NCBI RefSeq assembly: GCF_023149035.1 | Contig: NZ_JAHXMY010000002.1 | Location: 248,001-312,000, forward strand | Length of the DNA: 64,000 bases | Reading direction: 5' to 3' | Source: Microbacterium sp. EYE_78 | Lineage (GTDB): Bacteria > Actinomycetota > Actinomycetes > Actinomycetales > Microbacteriaceae | Shown: positions 55,628 to 64,000 of the stretch, piece after piece | How the letters are laid out: each line of letters starts with the position of its first letter | Numbering within the stretch: the stretch's first letter is position 1 | Made by a program: the position numbers and the translations under genes | The notes under the pieces: generated by a model | The model's database searches: none | The model's input: the letters and a program-made list of their open reading frames with translations, nothing else | What the model was told of the DNA's origin: nothing

Positions 55628-57016
55628 ATGACACACACGACGCGACGCGGGCTGCTCGCCGGCGGTGGAATGCTCGCAGCGACGGCGCTGCTCGTCGGCT
55701 GCGCCGTCGGCACCGGCGGTCAGGGAGACGGCGACGCCGACTACGGATCGGACACCGAGCTCACGGGCGAGCTGCAGGTCATGGGGTTCAGCGGCGTCGA
55801 CGAGGTCGCCACGAGCCGCATGGAGCTGGCCGAGGAGCAACTCGGCGCGGACGTCGACGTCTCGCTCGTCGAGGGCGAGCTCGACCTGCAGCAGTTCCTC
55901 TCCGCCGTCGCGTCAGGTGAGCCGCCCGCCGTCGTCTATGCGAACCGCAATCAGATCGGCTCGCTCGCGGCCCGGGGCGCCATCGTCCCGCTCGACTCCT
56001 GCATCGACGGCGAGGGCATCGACACCGGGATGTACGTCCCCGCCGCCCTCGACCAGGTGACCTTCGACGGCTCGGTCTACGGCATCCCCGAATTCAACTC
56101 GATCCAGATCACGATGGCCAACGCCGACCTCCTCGCAGATGCCGGCCTGAGTGTCGAGGACGTCAACGGCTCGGACTGGGAGGCGATGCGCGCCGCGAAC
56201 GACGCCCTCGCCGCATCGGCGGGCGGTCGCCTCGAGGTCATCGGTGTCGACAGCAAGCTGCCCGAGTTCCTGCCCCTGTGGGCGAAGGCGAACGGCGCGG
56301 ACCTCATCTCCGCGGACGGACGCACCGCACAGCTCGACGACCCGGCCGTCGTCGAGGCGCTCGAGTGGGCGGTCGGCATCTACGACGCGCAGGGCGGCTT
56401 CAGCGACGTGAAGGCGTACCGGGACTCCGCGGACTTCTTCGGCGAGGGCAACCAGTTCGCGACCGGCGTCCTCGGTGCGATGCCGATGGAGCAGTGGTAC
56501 GTCAACGTCCTGAACGACGTCTCACCCGATGCGCCGCTCGCCTTCGACACGGTCCGCACCAGGAACGGCGACACCGTCGCCTACGCCTCGGGATCGGCGT
56601 GGGCGATCCCGTCGGGGAGCCCCAACCCCGAGGCTGCGTGCCGCTGGGCGCGCGCGATGACCTCGCTGGAGGCGTGGGAGGCCGCGGCGAATGCGCGCCT
56701 CGAGCTCCGCGAGGCCGACGGCAAGCCGTTCACCGGGATCCTGACCGGCAACGCGGAAGCGGATCGGATGATCCAGGGGATGGTGACCTCGGGCGGCGAG
56801 CCGTGGGACACCGCGGTCGAGGCCATGTACGAGGCGAACGAGGCATCCTTCTCCCTCCCGGCCAACCCTGCCGACGCCGAGTTCACGACAGCGATGCAGG
56901 ATGCCGTCAACAGGGTGCTGAACGGGCAGGCCGAGCCGGCCGCAGCGCTCGCGCAGGCGCAGGAGTCGGCGCAGAAGGCGCTCGACGACGCCTGGTCGGA
57001 GCTCGAGGAGCGCTGA
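55628..57016 (+). CDS. ABC sugar importer solute-binding lipoprotein
   Basis: 462 residues. A twin-Arg-like start (TRRGLLAGGGML) and lipobox ALLVGCAV anchor it to the outer face of the membrane. SBP family 1 features: TGELQVMGFSG, QQFLSAVASGEPPAVVYANR, YGIPEFNSIQITMANADLL and GAMPMEQWYVN. It delivers an oligosaccharide or similar sugar to the two permeases downstream. Strong AGGAGG (55617-55622). An in-frame ATG at 55568 is a less likely start. Confidence 0.92.
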   Translation: MTHTTRRGLLAGGGMLAATALLVGCAVGTGGQGDGDADYGSDTELTGELQVMGFSGVDEVATSRMELAEEQLGADVDVSLVEGELDLQQFLSAVASGEPPAVVYANRNQIGSLAARGAIVPLDSCIDGEGIDTGMYVPAALDQVTFDGSVYGIPEFNSIQITMANADLLADAGLSVEDVNGSDWEAMRAANDALAASAGGRLEVIGVDSKLPEFLPLWAKANGADLISADGRTAQLDDPAVVEALEWAVGIYDAQGGFSDVKAYRDSADFFGEGNQFATGVLGAMPMEQWYVNVLNDVSPDAPLAFDTVRTRNGDTVAYASGSAWAIPSGSPNPEAACRWARAMTSLEAWEAAANARLELREADGKPFTGILTGNAEADRMIQGMVTSGGEPWDTAVEAMYEANEASFSLPANPADAEFTTAMQDAVNRVLNGQAEPAAALAQAQESAQKALDDAWSELEER

Positions 57017-57017
57017 G

Positions 57018-57959
57018 GTGACCACCGTCACGGCGGGGGCGGACCGCACCCGGTCCCGCCGCCGCGCCTCACGTCGCAACACCGGCTCGGCACTGCTCTT
57101 CCTCTCGCCCTGGATCGTCGGCTTCGCGGTCTTCACTGCGTGGCCGCTCATCTACAGCGCCTACCTCTCCTTCACCGACTACGACGTCATCAACGATCCG
57201 TCCTTCGTCGGCTGGGAGAACTACGCCCTGCTCTTCGAGGACCCGAAGGTGGGGCTCGCGCTCGCGAACACCTTCACCTTCATGGTCATTCAGGTGCCGG
57301 CCTACGTGATCGTCTCGCTGGCCCTCGCGGTGCTCCTGAACAGCGCGGGACGGTCGTCGGGCTTCTTCCGGACGATGGTCTTCCTGCCGAAGATGACGCC
57401 GCCGGTGGCCGTCGGCATCCTGTTCCTCCTGCTGTTCAACGGCCAGAACGGACTCATCAACGCGGGGCTCGAAGGCGTCGGCGTCGACGGGCCGGCGTGG
57501 ACGACCGACCCCGCGTGGGTGAAGCCCGGTCTCGTGATCATGAGTCTGTGGACCGTCGGGTCGTCGGTGATCATCCTGCTCGCGGCGCTGCAGTCGGTGC
57601 CCGAGGAGCTGTACGAATCCGCGCGACTGGACGGTGCGGGACGCTGGCACCGGTTCCGTCACGTGAGCCTGCCGCTGATCAGTCCGGCGCTGTTCTTCAT
57701 CGTGGTGGTGAACACCATCGCGGGACTGCAGACCTTCGACGAGGCGTACACGGCGTTCTTCGGCGCCGGCAACTCGACGTACAGCAACGATGCGGCGCTC
57801 TTCTACGTGATCTACCTGTTCCAGCAGGCGTTCCAGTTCCTCAACATGGGGTACGCCTCCGCCATGGCCTGGCTGCTGTTCGTCCTCATCATGGCCGTCA
57901 CCGCCGTGCAGCTGATCGTCTCGCGGCGACTCGTCTATTACGAAGGAGGCGGGCGATGA
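57018..57959 (+). CDS. ABC sugar transporter permease 1 (MalF-like)
   Basis: 313 residues, six helices. NTGSALLFLSPWIVGFAVFTAWPLIYSAYLSFTDYD is the typical first helix, and the EAA loop is ELYESARLDGAGRWHRFRHVSLPLISP. It pairs with the following permease and a shared ATPase (MsiK-like) encoded elsewhere. GTG start one base after the upstream stop. Confidence 0.94.
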   Translation: MTTVTAGADRTRSRRRASRRNTGSALLFLSPWIVGFAVFTAWPLIYSAYLSFTDYDVINDPSFVGWENYALLFEDPKVGLALANTFTFMVIQVPAYVIVSLALAVLLNSAGRSSGFFRTMVFLPKMTPPVAVGILFLLLFNGQNGLINAGLEGVGVDGPAWTTDPAWVKPGLVIMSLWTVGSSVIILLAALQSVPEELYESARLDGAGRWHRFRHVSLPLISPALFFIVVVNTIAGLQTFDEAYTAFFGAGNSTYSNDAALFYVIYLFQQAFQFLNMGYASAMAWLLFVLIMAVTAVQLIVSRRLVYYEGGGR

Positions 57960-58885
57960 CCGGCCTCATCTCGGGCTCGGCAGGAGCGGCGGCGGCCGAC
58001 GGGCGGGATGCGGCATCCGTCCCGGACCCCGTCGGGACCGCGCCGCGTCGCCGTCGCCGACCGAAGGCGTCGCGCGTCGTCTCGATCGCCCTGCTCGTCG
58101 TCGTGACGATCGCGTTCGCGTACCCGTTCGTCTGGCTCGTGAGCGCCTCGTTCAAACCGCGCGGCGAGGTGTTCGACAACAAGCTCATTCCCGACACCTT
58201 CACGCTCGAGAACTACGCCCAGGTCTGGCAAGAGGCGCCGCTGGCCCTCTGGCTCGTGAACACCCTCGTGGTCACCGCGCTCGCCGCGGTGACCGTGACG
58301 ATCTCGAGCTCGATGGTCGCCTGGGGGTTCGCCTACTTCCGCTTCCGCGGACGGAACGTGCTGTTCGGACTCGTGCTGGCCTCGATGATGCTGCCCGGTG
58401 CGGTGACGATGATCCCGACGTTCCTCATCTGGAACTCGCTCGGCTTCGTCGGGACCCTCGTGCCGATGTGGGCGCAGAACCTCTTCGCGAGCGCCTTCTA
58501 CGTCTTCCTGCTGCGGCAGTTCATCCTCACCCTGCCGCGCGAGCTCTTCGAGGCGGCCCGTGTGGACGGCGCGAGCCAGTGGGCCGTGTTCTGGCGCATC
58601 GCGGTGCCGCTGCTGCGGCCGACGCTGGCGGTCGTGCTCGTCTTCGAGGTACAGGCGGCCTGGACCGATCTCATGCGAGGGCTCATCTACCTGCGCGACT
58701 CGGCGACCTTCACCATCCCGAGGGGGCTGAAATCGCTCGTCGACGCCTTCGGGTTCGGCGGTGAGTGGCACTGGGAGATCATCGTCACCGCGAGCGTCAT
58801 CGCGACGGTTCCGATGATCATCGTGTTCTTCCTCGCGCAGAAGCAGATCATCCGCGGGATCAGCACGTCGGGGCTGAAGGGCTGA
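57956..58885 (+). CDS. ABC sugar transporter permease 2 (MalG-like)
   Basis: 309 residues, six helices after a basic N-terminus (PRRRRRPKASR). FAYPFVWLVSASFKPRGEVFDN and the EAA loop ELFEAARVDGASQWAVFWRIAVPLLRP identify the MalG/LacG-type subunit. ATG overlaps the previous stop and follows AAGGAGG. The operon ends here, with no ATPase and no glycoside hydrolase. Confidence 0.94.
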   Translation: MTGLISGSAGAAAADGRDAASVPDPVGTAPRRRRRPKASRVVSIALLVVVTIAFAYPFVWLVSASFKPRGEVFDNKLIPDTFTLENYAQVWQEAPLALWLVNTLVVTALAAVTVTISSSMVAWGFAYFRFRGRNVLFGLVLASMMLPGAVTMIPTFLIWNSLGFVGTLVPMWAQNLFASAFYVFLLRQFILTLPRELFEAARVDGASQWAVFWRIAVPLLRPTLAVVLVFEVQAAWTDLMRGLIYLRDSATFTIPRGLKSLVDAFGFGGEWHWEIIVTASVIATVPMIIVFFLAQKQIIRGISTSGLKG

Positions 58886-58888
58886 GGC

Positions 58889-60091
58889 TCAGCCCGCGAG
58901 CAGGCGTCGCAGGTGCCGGCCGACGGGCTCGGTCTCGATGAGGAACCCGTCGTGCCCGAAGTCGCTGTGCAGCACGACGGTCTCGTCATCGATGGTGGTC
59001 CGGATGCCGCGACTGATGCGGTGCTGTCCCTCCACCGGGAACAGCCGGTCGCTGTCGATGCCGAGGACGAGCGTCCGCGCGGTCACCCGGGCCAGTGCGT
59101 CCTCGACGCCGCCGCGGTCCCGGCCGACGTCGTGCGAGTTCATCGCCTCGACGAGGGTGATGTACGCGTTGGCGTCGAAGCGGCGGGTGAAGCGGTTGCC
59201 GTGGAAGTCGAGGTAGCTCTCGACGGCGTAGCGGCCGCCCTCGCCGAACGGGCTTTTCTCGGACTGCCACGAGCGCTGGAACCGCTGATTGAGCTCGGTG
59301 GGGGTGCGGTAGTTGAGCAGCGCCATGCGACGAGCGAGGGACAGCCCGCGATGCGGACCCTCGCCGTCGGGCGCGTCGTAGTACTGCCCGCCCGCGAAGC
59401 GCGGATCGGTCTGGATCGCTGCGAGCTGCACGGAGTTCAGGGCGACCTGATCGGCGGTCGTCGTGGGCGGCGAGCACAGGACGCCCAGTCGCTCGACGCG
59501 TTCGGGGTGCCCGACGGCCCACTCGAGGGCGTGCATGCCGCCCATCGAACCGCCGATCACCGCCGCCCACACGTCGATGCCGAGCGCATCGGCGAGCATC
59601 ACCTGCGCGGCGACCTGATCGCGGATGGTGAGGAACGGGAAGCGGGAGCCCCACTCGTAGCCGTCCGGGCCGATGCTGGCGGGACCGGTCGACCCTTGGC
59701 ATCCGCCCAGGATGTTCGGCGCGACGACGAACCATCGCTCGGTGTCGATCGCGGCCCCCGGCCCGACGATGTCGCTCCACCAGCCGTCGGTGGCGTGACC
59801 GGGCCCTGCGTCGCCGCAGACATGACTGTCGCCGGTGAGGGCGTGCAGGACGAGCACGGCGTTGTCACGCGCGGGGGACAGCTCGCCCCACGTCTCGAAC
59901 GCGAGACGGATGCCGGGAAGCCCCGCCCCGCTCTCGGTCGTGAACGCACCGAACTGCGCGAAGCGGCGGTCGCCGACCGGGTCGCCGTCCCGCCATGCGC
60001 CGGTGGCGGGCGGGCGCCCGAGCAGGAGGCGCGCGTCGGCCTCGGTCACCGGCGCCGAGGGCACCGTGTCCTCCGAGGTCTGCCAGTCCAT
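58889..60091 (-). CDS. metX: Homoserine O-acetyltransferase
   Basis: 400 residues. Alpha/beta-hydrolase fold with nucleophile elbow GGSMGGMHALEWA (Ser), catalytic Asp in VLGIDSDRLFPV and His in DFGHDGFLIE. DAGPGHATDGWWSDIVGPG and NILGGCQGSTGP are MetX signatures. Activates homoserine for direct sulfhydrylation by metY next door. GAGAAT (minus strand, 60098-60103) lies 6 nt before the ATG, so it is probably leaderless and separate from metY. Confidence 0.96.
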   Translation of the reverse strand: MDWQTSEDTVPSAPVTEADARLLLGRPPATGAWRDGDPVGDRRFAQFGAFTTESGAGLPGIRLAFETWGELSPARDNAVLVLHALTGDSHVCGDAGPGHATDGWWSDIVGPGAAIDTERWFVVAPNILGGCQGSTGPASIGPDGYEWGSRFPFLTIRDQVAAQVMLADALGIDVWAAVIGGSMGGMHALEWAVGHPERVERLGVLCSPPTTTADQVALNSVQLAAIQTDPRFAGGQYYDAPDGEGPHRGLSLARRMALLNYRTPTELNQRFQRSWQSEKSPFGEGGRYAVESYLDFHGNRFTRRFDANAYITLVEAMNSHDVGRDRGGVEDALARVTARTLVLGIDSDRLFPVEGQHRISRGIRTTIDDETVVLHSDFGHDGFLIETEPVGRHLRRLLAG

Positions 60092-60161
60092 GCATCCATT
60101 CTCCCGGGCGTGGACACGGCCCGGCGGAGTGTTACGCGGCCGGGTGCCGGCGCCGGACGCA

Positions 60162-60198
60162 CGACACCCCGCCGCGGTCGGACCCGGGCGGGGTGTCG
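60162..60198 (-). terminator. Terminator after metY
   Basis: CGACACCCCGCC (60162-60173) and GGCGGGGTGTCG (60187-60198) form a perfect 12-bp stem with a 13-nt loop, downstream of the leftward metY gene. Confidence 0.7.
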
Positions 60199-60218
60199 GT
60201 CTCCTGAGGAGGGGAGGA

Positions 60219-61541
60219 TCAGGCGCGCGCGGCCTCCGAGACGCGGCGTGCGGCGGCGAGGGCCTGCTCGAGGTCGGCCTTCAGGTCGTCGACGTTCTCG
60301 AGTCCCACCGACAGGCGCACGAGCCCCGGCGTGACGCCCGAGGTGAGCTGCTGCTCGGGGGTGAGCTGCGAGTGGGTGGTGGATGCCGGGTGGATGACGA
60401 GCGAGCGCACGTCGCCGATGTTCGCGAGGTGGCTGAACAGCGTCAGGGAGTTGACGAACTCGCGACCCGCCTCGACGCCGCCCTTCAGCTCGAACGAGAG
60501 CACCGCGCCGACGCCCTTGGGCGCATAGCGGTTCGCTGCGGCGTACCACGGCGAGGTGGGCAGGCCCGAGTAGTTCACCGACGCGACGTCGGTGTGGTTC
60601 TCGAGCCACTCGGCGATCTCCTGCGCGTTCTGGACGTGCCGCTCGATGCGCAGCGACAGCGTCTCCACGCCCTGGATGAGGTTCCACGCGCTCTGCGGCG
60701 AGATCGCGGAGCCGAGGTCGCGCAGCAGCTGCACGCGCGCCTTGATGATGTAGGCGAGGGCGTCGCCGACGGCCGCGGTGTAGACCGCGCCGTGGTACGA
60801 CTCGTCGGGCGTGGTGAGGCCGGGGAAGCGCTCGGAGTGCTCCGACCAGGGGAAGGAGCCGCCGTCGACGATGACGCCGCCGATGGTCGTGCCGTGGCCG
60901 CCGAGGAACTTCGTCACCGAGTGGACGACGATGTCGGCGCCGTGCTCGAACGGACGGATCAGGTACGGGGTCGCGATCGTGTTGTCGACGATCAGCGGCA
61001 CACCGGAGGCATGGGCGACGTCGGCGACCGTACGGATGTCGAGGACGTTGATCTGCGGGTTGCCGATCGTCTCGGCGAAGAAGAGCTTCGTGTTCGGGCG
61101 GACCGCGCGGCGCCACTCCTCGGCGTCGTCCTGGTTCTCGACGAACGTCGTCTCGATGCCGAGCTTGGCGAGCGTGTACTTGAAGAGGTTGTACGTCCCG
61201 CCGTAGATCGAGCTCGACGACACGATATGGTCGCCCGCCTGCGCGATGTTGAGGATCGCGAAGGTGGAGGCCGCCTGACCGGACGAGACGAGGAGGGCGC
61301 CGGTGCCTCCCTCCAGGCCCGCGAGACGCTGCTCGAGGACGTCCTGCGTCGGGTTCTGGATGCGCGTGTAGATGTTGCCGAACTCGGCGAGCGCGAAGAG
61401 GTTCGCGGCGTGGTCGGCGTTGTCGAAGACGTACGAGGTCGTCTGGTAGATCGGCGTGGCACGGGCCTTGGTGACCGGGTCCGGAGCGGCGCCGGTGTGG
61501 ATCTGCTTGGTCTCGAAGCGCCAGTTCTCGGGTGCGGACAT
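60219..61541 (-). CDS. metY: O-acetylhomoserine sulfhydrylase (aminocarboxypropyltransferase)
   Basis: 440 residues. PLP enzyme of the Cys/Met metabolism family: TPIYQTTSYVF, YTRIQNPTQDVLEQRLAGLEGG, IVDNTIATPYLIRPFEHGADIVVHSVTKFLGGHGT with the Schiff-base Lys. Makes homocysteine from O-acetylhomoserine and sulfide. GGGAGCCC upstream of the ATG contains a ribosome site. No S-adenosylmethionine riboswitch was recognised in the 170-bp upstream region. Confidence 0.96.
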   Translation of the reverse strand: MSAPENWRFETKQIHTGAAPDPVTKARATPIYQTTSYVFDNADHAANLFALAEFGNIYTRIQNPTQDVLEQRLAGLEGGTGALLVSSGQAASTFAILNIAQAGDHIVSSSSIYGGTYNLFKYTLAKLGIETTFVENQDDAEEWRRAVRPNTKLFFAETIGNPQINVLDIRTVADVAHASGVPLIVDNTIATPYLIRPFEHGADIVVHSVTKFLGGHGTTIGGVIVDGGSFPWSEHSERFPGLTTPDESYHGAVYTAAVGDALAYIIKARVQLLRDLGSAISPQSAWNLIQGVETLSLRIERHVQNAQEIAEWLENHTDVASVNYSGLPTSPWYAAANRYAPKGVGAVLSFELKGGVEAGREFVNSLTLFSHLANIGDVRSLVIHPASTTHSQLTPEQQLTSGVTPGLVRLSVGLENVDDLKADLEQALAAARRVSEAARA

Positions 61542-61711
61542 GACGGGCTCCCTGCGTCTGTGGGTGAGCGAATGCGGACGGGGTGCGCCGAATCGGATGC
61601 GGCGGTCCCGACGACGACGTTACGAGGGCGGCGCGCGGACGACAACGACCCCGTTCACGGGGCGTAACCTGCGTGGTCCGGCGGCGGCGGGGGAATGGCT
61701 AGCGTGGGGGC

Positions 61712-62497
61712 ATGGCGAATCGACGTGCAGTGGTGACCGGGGCGAGTTCGGGGATCGGGGAGGCGGTCGTCCGGGAGCTGCGGTCGCGGGGCTGGGACGT
61801 GGTCGGCGTCGCCCGTCGCGCCGCCCGGCTCGAGGCGCTCGACGCCGAGGTCGGCTCGCAGTCCTACGCCGCCGACCTCACGAACGAGGCGGACGTCGAC
61901 GCCCTGGCCGCCCACCTCGACGACACCGGACCCGTGCACGCCCTCGTCCACGTCGCGGGCGGCGCCCGGGGGACCGACCGCGTCGAGGACGGCGACCCCG
62001 CGGACTGGCGGTGGATGTTCGAGGCGAACGTCCTGTCAGCCCAGCTGCTCACGGCGGCGCTCCTGCCGCAGCTGCGTCGGGCGGCCCACAGCGACGGGCA
62101 CGCCGACACGGTCTACGTCACCTCGACCGCGGCGACCACGGCCTACCCCGGCGGCGGCGGATACAACGCCGCCAAGGCGGGGGAGTCGATGCTCGTGCAC
62201 GCGCTGCGCCTCGAGTTGAACGGCGAGCCCATCCGCGTCGTCGAGATCGCACCCGGCATGGTGCAGACCGAGGAGTTCTCCCTCAACCGGCTCGCGGGCG
62301 ATCGCGCCGCCGCGGAGAAGGTCTACGACGGCGTCGCCGACCCCCTCACCGCCGGCGACGTCGCCGACGTCATCGCCTACGCCCTGGGCGCTCCCGCGCA
62401 CGTCAACCTCGACCTCGTGACCATGCGCCCGGTCGCGCAGTCGGCGCAGCACCTGCTCGCGCGCGGGCCGCTGCATCCGCGCAACATCGAGGACTGA
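61712..62497 (+). CDS. Short-chain dehydrogenase/reductase (classical SDR)
   Basis: 261 residues. Rossmann TGASSGIGEAV, catalytic Ser in YVTSTAATT, then Tyr and Lys in YNAAKAGES. Dinucleotide specificity appears to be NADP-leaning because of the basic residues after strand 2 (VARRAARLEAL). Substrate unknown. TAGCGT (61700-61705) 6 nt before the ATG indicates a leaderless message. Convergent with the MFS gene, with 8 bp between stops. Confidence 0.93.
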   Translation: MANRRAVVTGASSGIGEAVVRELRSRGWDVVGVARRAARLEALDAEVGSQSYAADLTNEADVDALAAHLDDTGPVHALVHVAGGARGTDRVEDGDPADWRWMFEANVLSAQLLTAALLPQLRRAAHSDGHADTVYVTSTAATTAYPGGGGYNAAKAGESMLVHALRLELNGEPIRVVEIAPGMVQTEEFSLNRLAGDRAAAEKVYDGVADPLTAGDVADVIAYALGAPAHVNLDLVTMRPVAQSAQHLLARGPLHPRNIED

Positions 62498-62509
62498 CCC
62501 GCGGGTCAG
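62494..62509. other. Perfect 16-bp palindrome spanning two convergent stop codons
   Basis: CTGACCCGCGGGTCAG contains both the SDR stop and the MFS stop. It can form a short hairpin in either transcript, but is weak as a terminator. Confidence 0.4.
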
Positions 62510-63996
62510 GCGACGGGGGCGTCGGCGAAGGCGACCTTCGGTACGGCCATGAGGAGGATCGCCGCGAGGAACCCGCCCGCGGCGCAGATCGCCCACACCG
62601 TCATGTAACCGCCCAGGCTGCTCGCGGTCTGGCCGGCGACGGCGCCGACGCCCGCGGCCAGGACGACGCCGAAGATCGCCGACGAGAACGCCCCGCCCAC
62701 CGTCTTGGTCGTGTTCGTCATGCCCGACGCCTCGCCGGTCTTGCCGAACGGCGCTGCTGCGGCTGCCGCCGCGGGCATCGCGCCCACGAGCGCGCCGCAT
62801 CCGATCCCCGCGATGGAGAGGTTCAGCAGCACCTGCCACACCTCGACGTGGAACGGCAGGAACAGCGCGTATCCGACTCCCACGAGGACGGCGGCGACGA
62901 TGAGGACGATGCGGGGGCTGAGCCGGCGTGAGGTGGCGGCGAAGCCGACGGCGCCCACGATGAGCGACACGAGATAGAGCCCGATGACGTAGGAGCGCTC
63001 GGTCGCGTCCAGCCCGAGACCGTACCCGAGAGAGCTGTCGGTGCCGGCGTAGGTGGACAGCGGTCCCTGGGCGCCCAGCAGGCTGATCCCGACGAGGAAC
63101 GCCGTCGCCTGGACCGGCCACATCTCGGGCTGTGCGAGCACTCGCATGTCCACCACTGGATTGGCCTGCCGCAGCTCGTGGCGCACGAACCACACGAGCA
63201 CTGCGACGCCGAGCACGAGGACGAGTGCGACGCCGGCCCAGGCGACCCCGCCGAGCTGCAGCTCGCCGATGAGCCGCATCCACGCCAGCGCCCCCGTGAT
63301 GAGCAGCAGGCCCCAGGCGAGCAGGATGACGCCCCTCGTGTCGAGGGACCGCACCCCGCTGGGGGTCGACTCCGGGACGAAGATCCAGATGATCACCGCG
63401 ACGAGGGTGACGCAGACCGCCGGCACCATGAGGGTGAGGGTGAGGTCGCCGCCGGTAGCGGCGTAGACGCGCCCGGCCGCGAGGGCGCCGATGATCGCGC
63501 CGGCCTCGAGGCCCACGACCAGCAGACCCGCTGCGCGCCGGGTGAGGGACACGCCCCGGTTCTGCTGCCGACCGCGTTCGAAGATGAGGGCGATCTCGAG
63601 CGGCAGCCAGACGACGTAGAAGCCCTGCAGCGACCAGAACAGCAGGAACGTCCAGAACGAGTCGGCGAAGGCGAGGCCCCACGACGCCAGGGCGGTCAGG
63701 ACGGCGGCCACGAGCAGGATCCGCTTGTGCCCGAACATGTCGCCGAGCTTCGCAAGGATCGGCACCACGATCGCGCACAGCAGGAGCTGCCCCGCTTCGA
63801 ACCAGTTGACGTCCGCGTCGCGGATGCCGAGCTCGATGACGATGTCGCTGAACAGCGGCACGTAGAAGCCCTGCAGGATGCCGCTGACGATCTCGACGAC
63901 GATGAACCAGCCGATGAGGCCCGCGGTGATGCCGAGCGCGGACGAGCGCAGGGCCGACGACCGTGTCGGGGAGGGCAGGGGCGGGATGCCGGTCAC
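62506..63996 (-). CDS. MFS transporter, 14-helix type
   Basis: 496 residues from a GTG four bases from the window edge, so the true start may lie outside. Fourteen hydrophobic segments can be counted. Motif A is LGDMFGHKRILLVAAVL, and the C-terminal half includes GEASGMTNTTKTVGGAFSSAIFG. DHA2-like drug or metabolite carrier; the substrate is unknown. Confidence 0.88.
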   Translation of the reverse strand: MTGIPPLPSPTRSSALRSSALGITAGLIGWFIVVEIVSGILQGFYVPLFSDIVIELGIRDADVNWFEAGQLLLCAIVVPILAKLGDMFGHKRILLVAAVLTALASWGLAFADSFWTFLLFWSLQGFYVVWLPLEIALIFERGRQQNRGVSLTRRAAGLLVVGLEAGAIIGALAAGRVYAATGGDLTLTLMVPAVCVTLVAVIIWIFVPESTPSGVRSLDTRGVILLAWGLLLITGALAWMRLIGELQLGGVAWAGVALVLVLGVAVLVWFVRHELRQANPVVDMRVLAQPEMWPVQATAFLVGISLLGAQGPLSTYAGTDSSLGYGLGLDATERSYVIGLYLVSLIVGAVGFAATSRRLSPRIVLIVAAVLVGVGYALFLPFHVEVWQVLLNLSIAGIGCGALVGAMPAAAAAAAPFGKTGEASGMTNTTKTVGGAFSSAIFGVVLAAGVGAVAGQTASSLGGYMTVWAICAAGGFLAAILLMAVPKVAFADAPVA

Positions 63997-64000
63997 GAGG

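Noticed and set aside
58879..58895. GGGCTGA-GGC-TCAGCCC inverted repeat between permease 2 and metX stops
   Set aside because: Largely a by-product of two facing TGA stops 3 bp apart; too short to call a terminator with confidence.
61542..61711. Possible SAM or B12 riboswitch upstream of metY
   Set aside because: I looked for conserved riboswitch cores and saw none; only weak promoter-like words and a ribosome site.

Overview
The window is about 70% GC actinobacterial chromosome, most likely Microbacterium or a close relative in the Microbacteriaceae. The evidence is gene content and order: mtrA-mtrB-lpqB-comF-hpf-secA, a fused 2-oxoglutarate decarboxylase/dehydrogenase (Kgd), a WhiB1-type iron-sulfur protein, a SigR/RsrA redox pair, PdtaS, GuaB1 and DUF5719/DUF3499. 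No rRNA, tRNA or CRISPR array was seen. Many genes have a TANNNT hexamer 6-7 nt before the start codon and no Shine-Dalgarno, which indicates leaderless mRNAs.

Region 1 (1-22719) is conserved core. A truncated membrane glycosyltransferase and DUF5719 open the window. Then come a TetR repressor divergent from a biotin ECF transporter (bioY-bioM-bioN) over a double palindromic operator, DUF3499, ahcY, and a furA-katG oxidative-stress pair. The MtrAB-LpqB signalling operon follows, with comF, hpf, a serine hydrolase paired with a coiled-coil protein, secA, an alanine-type aminotransferase and an Rv3235-family gene.

Region 2 (22889-30710) is a 7818-bp integrative element with a large serine integrase. 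It splits a host gene after codon 6. Joining the flanks through the shared CTTC restores a 195-codon reading frame. Next to the integrase are a MerR-like excisionase candidate behind a long terminator-like hairpin, and a run of overlapping small unknown genes, two of them with CxxC clusters. The right third is a leftward three-gene cargo: a membrane-anchored coiled-coil protein, an AbiTii-domain protein and a DUF3800 protein. It looks like an anti-phage module and is the best candidate here for an undescribed system. No capsid, replication or conjugation genes are visible.

Region 3 (30711-46199) returns to core: the 3' part of the split gene, an HTH protein, SAF and CpaE-like proteins, PdtaS, WhiB1, Bcp, RsgA, AroA, the SigR/RsrA pair (with signs of long and short sigma isoforms), a lipid kinase, Kgd and GuaB1.

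Region 4 (46200-64000) starts with two CNNM/CorC membrane proteins behind a proline-rich upstream ORF that resembles Mg2+-responsive leader peptides. It continues with an Old Yellow Enzyme homologue, NnrD, a GT-C-like membrane protein, a thiamine-binding protein, MFS carriers, a phytoene-dehydrogenase-like flavoprotein, a sugar ABC importer without its ATPase, metX/metY, an SDR and a second MFS carrier at the right edge.
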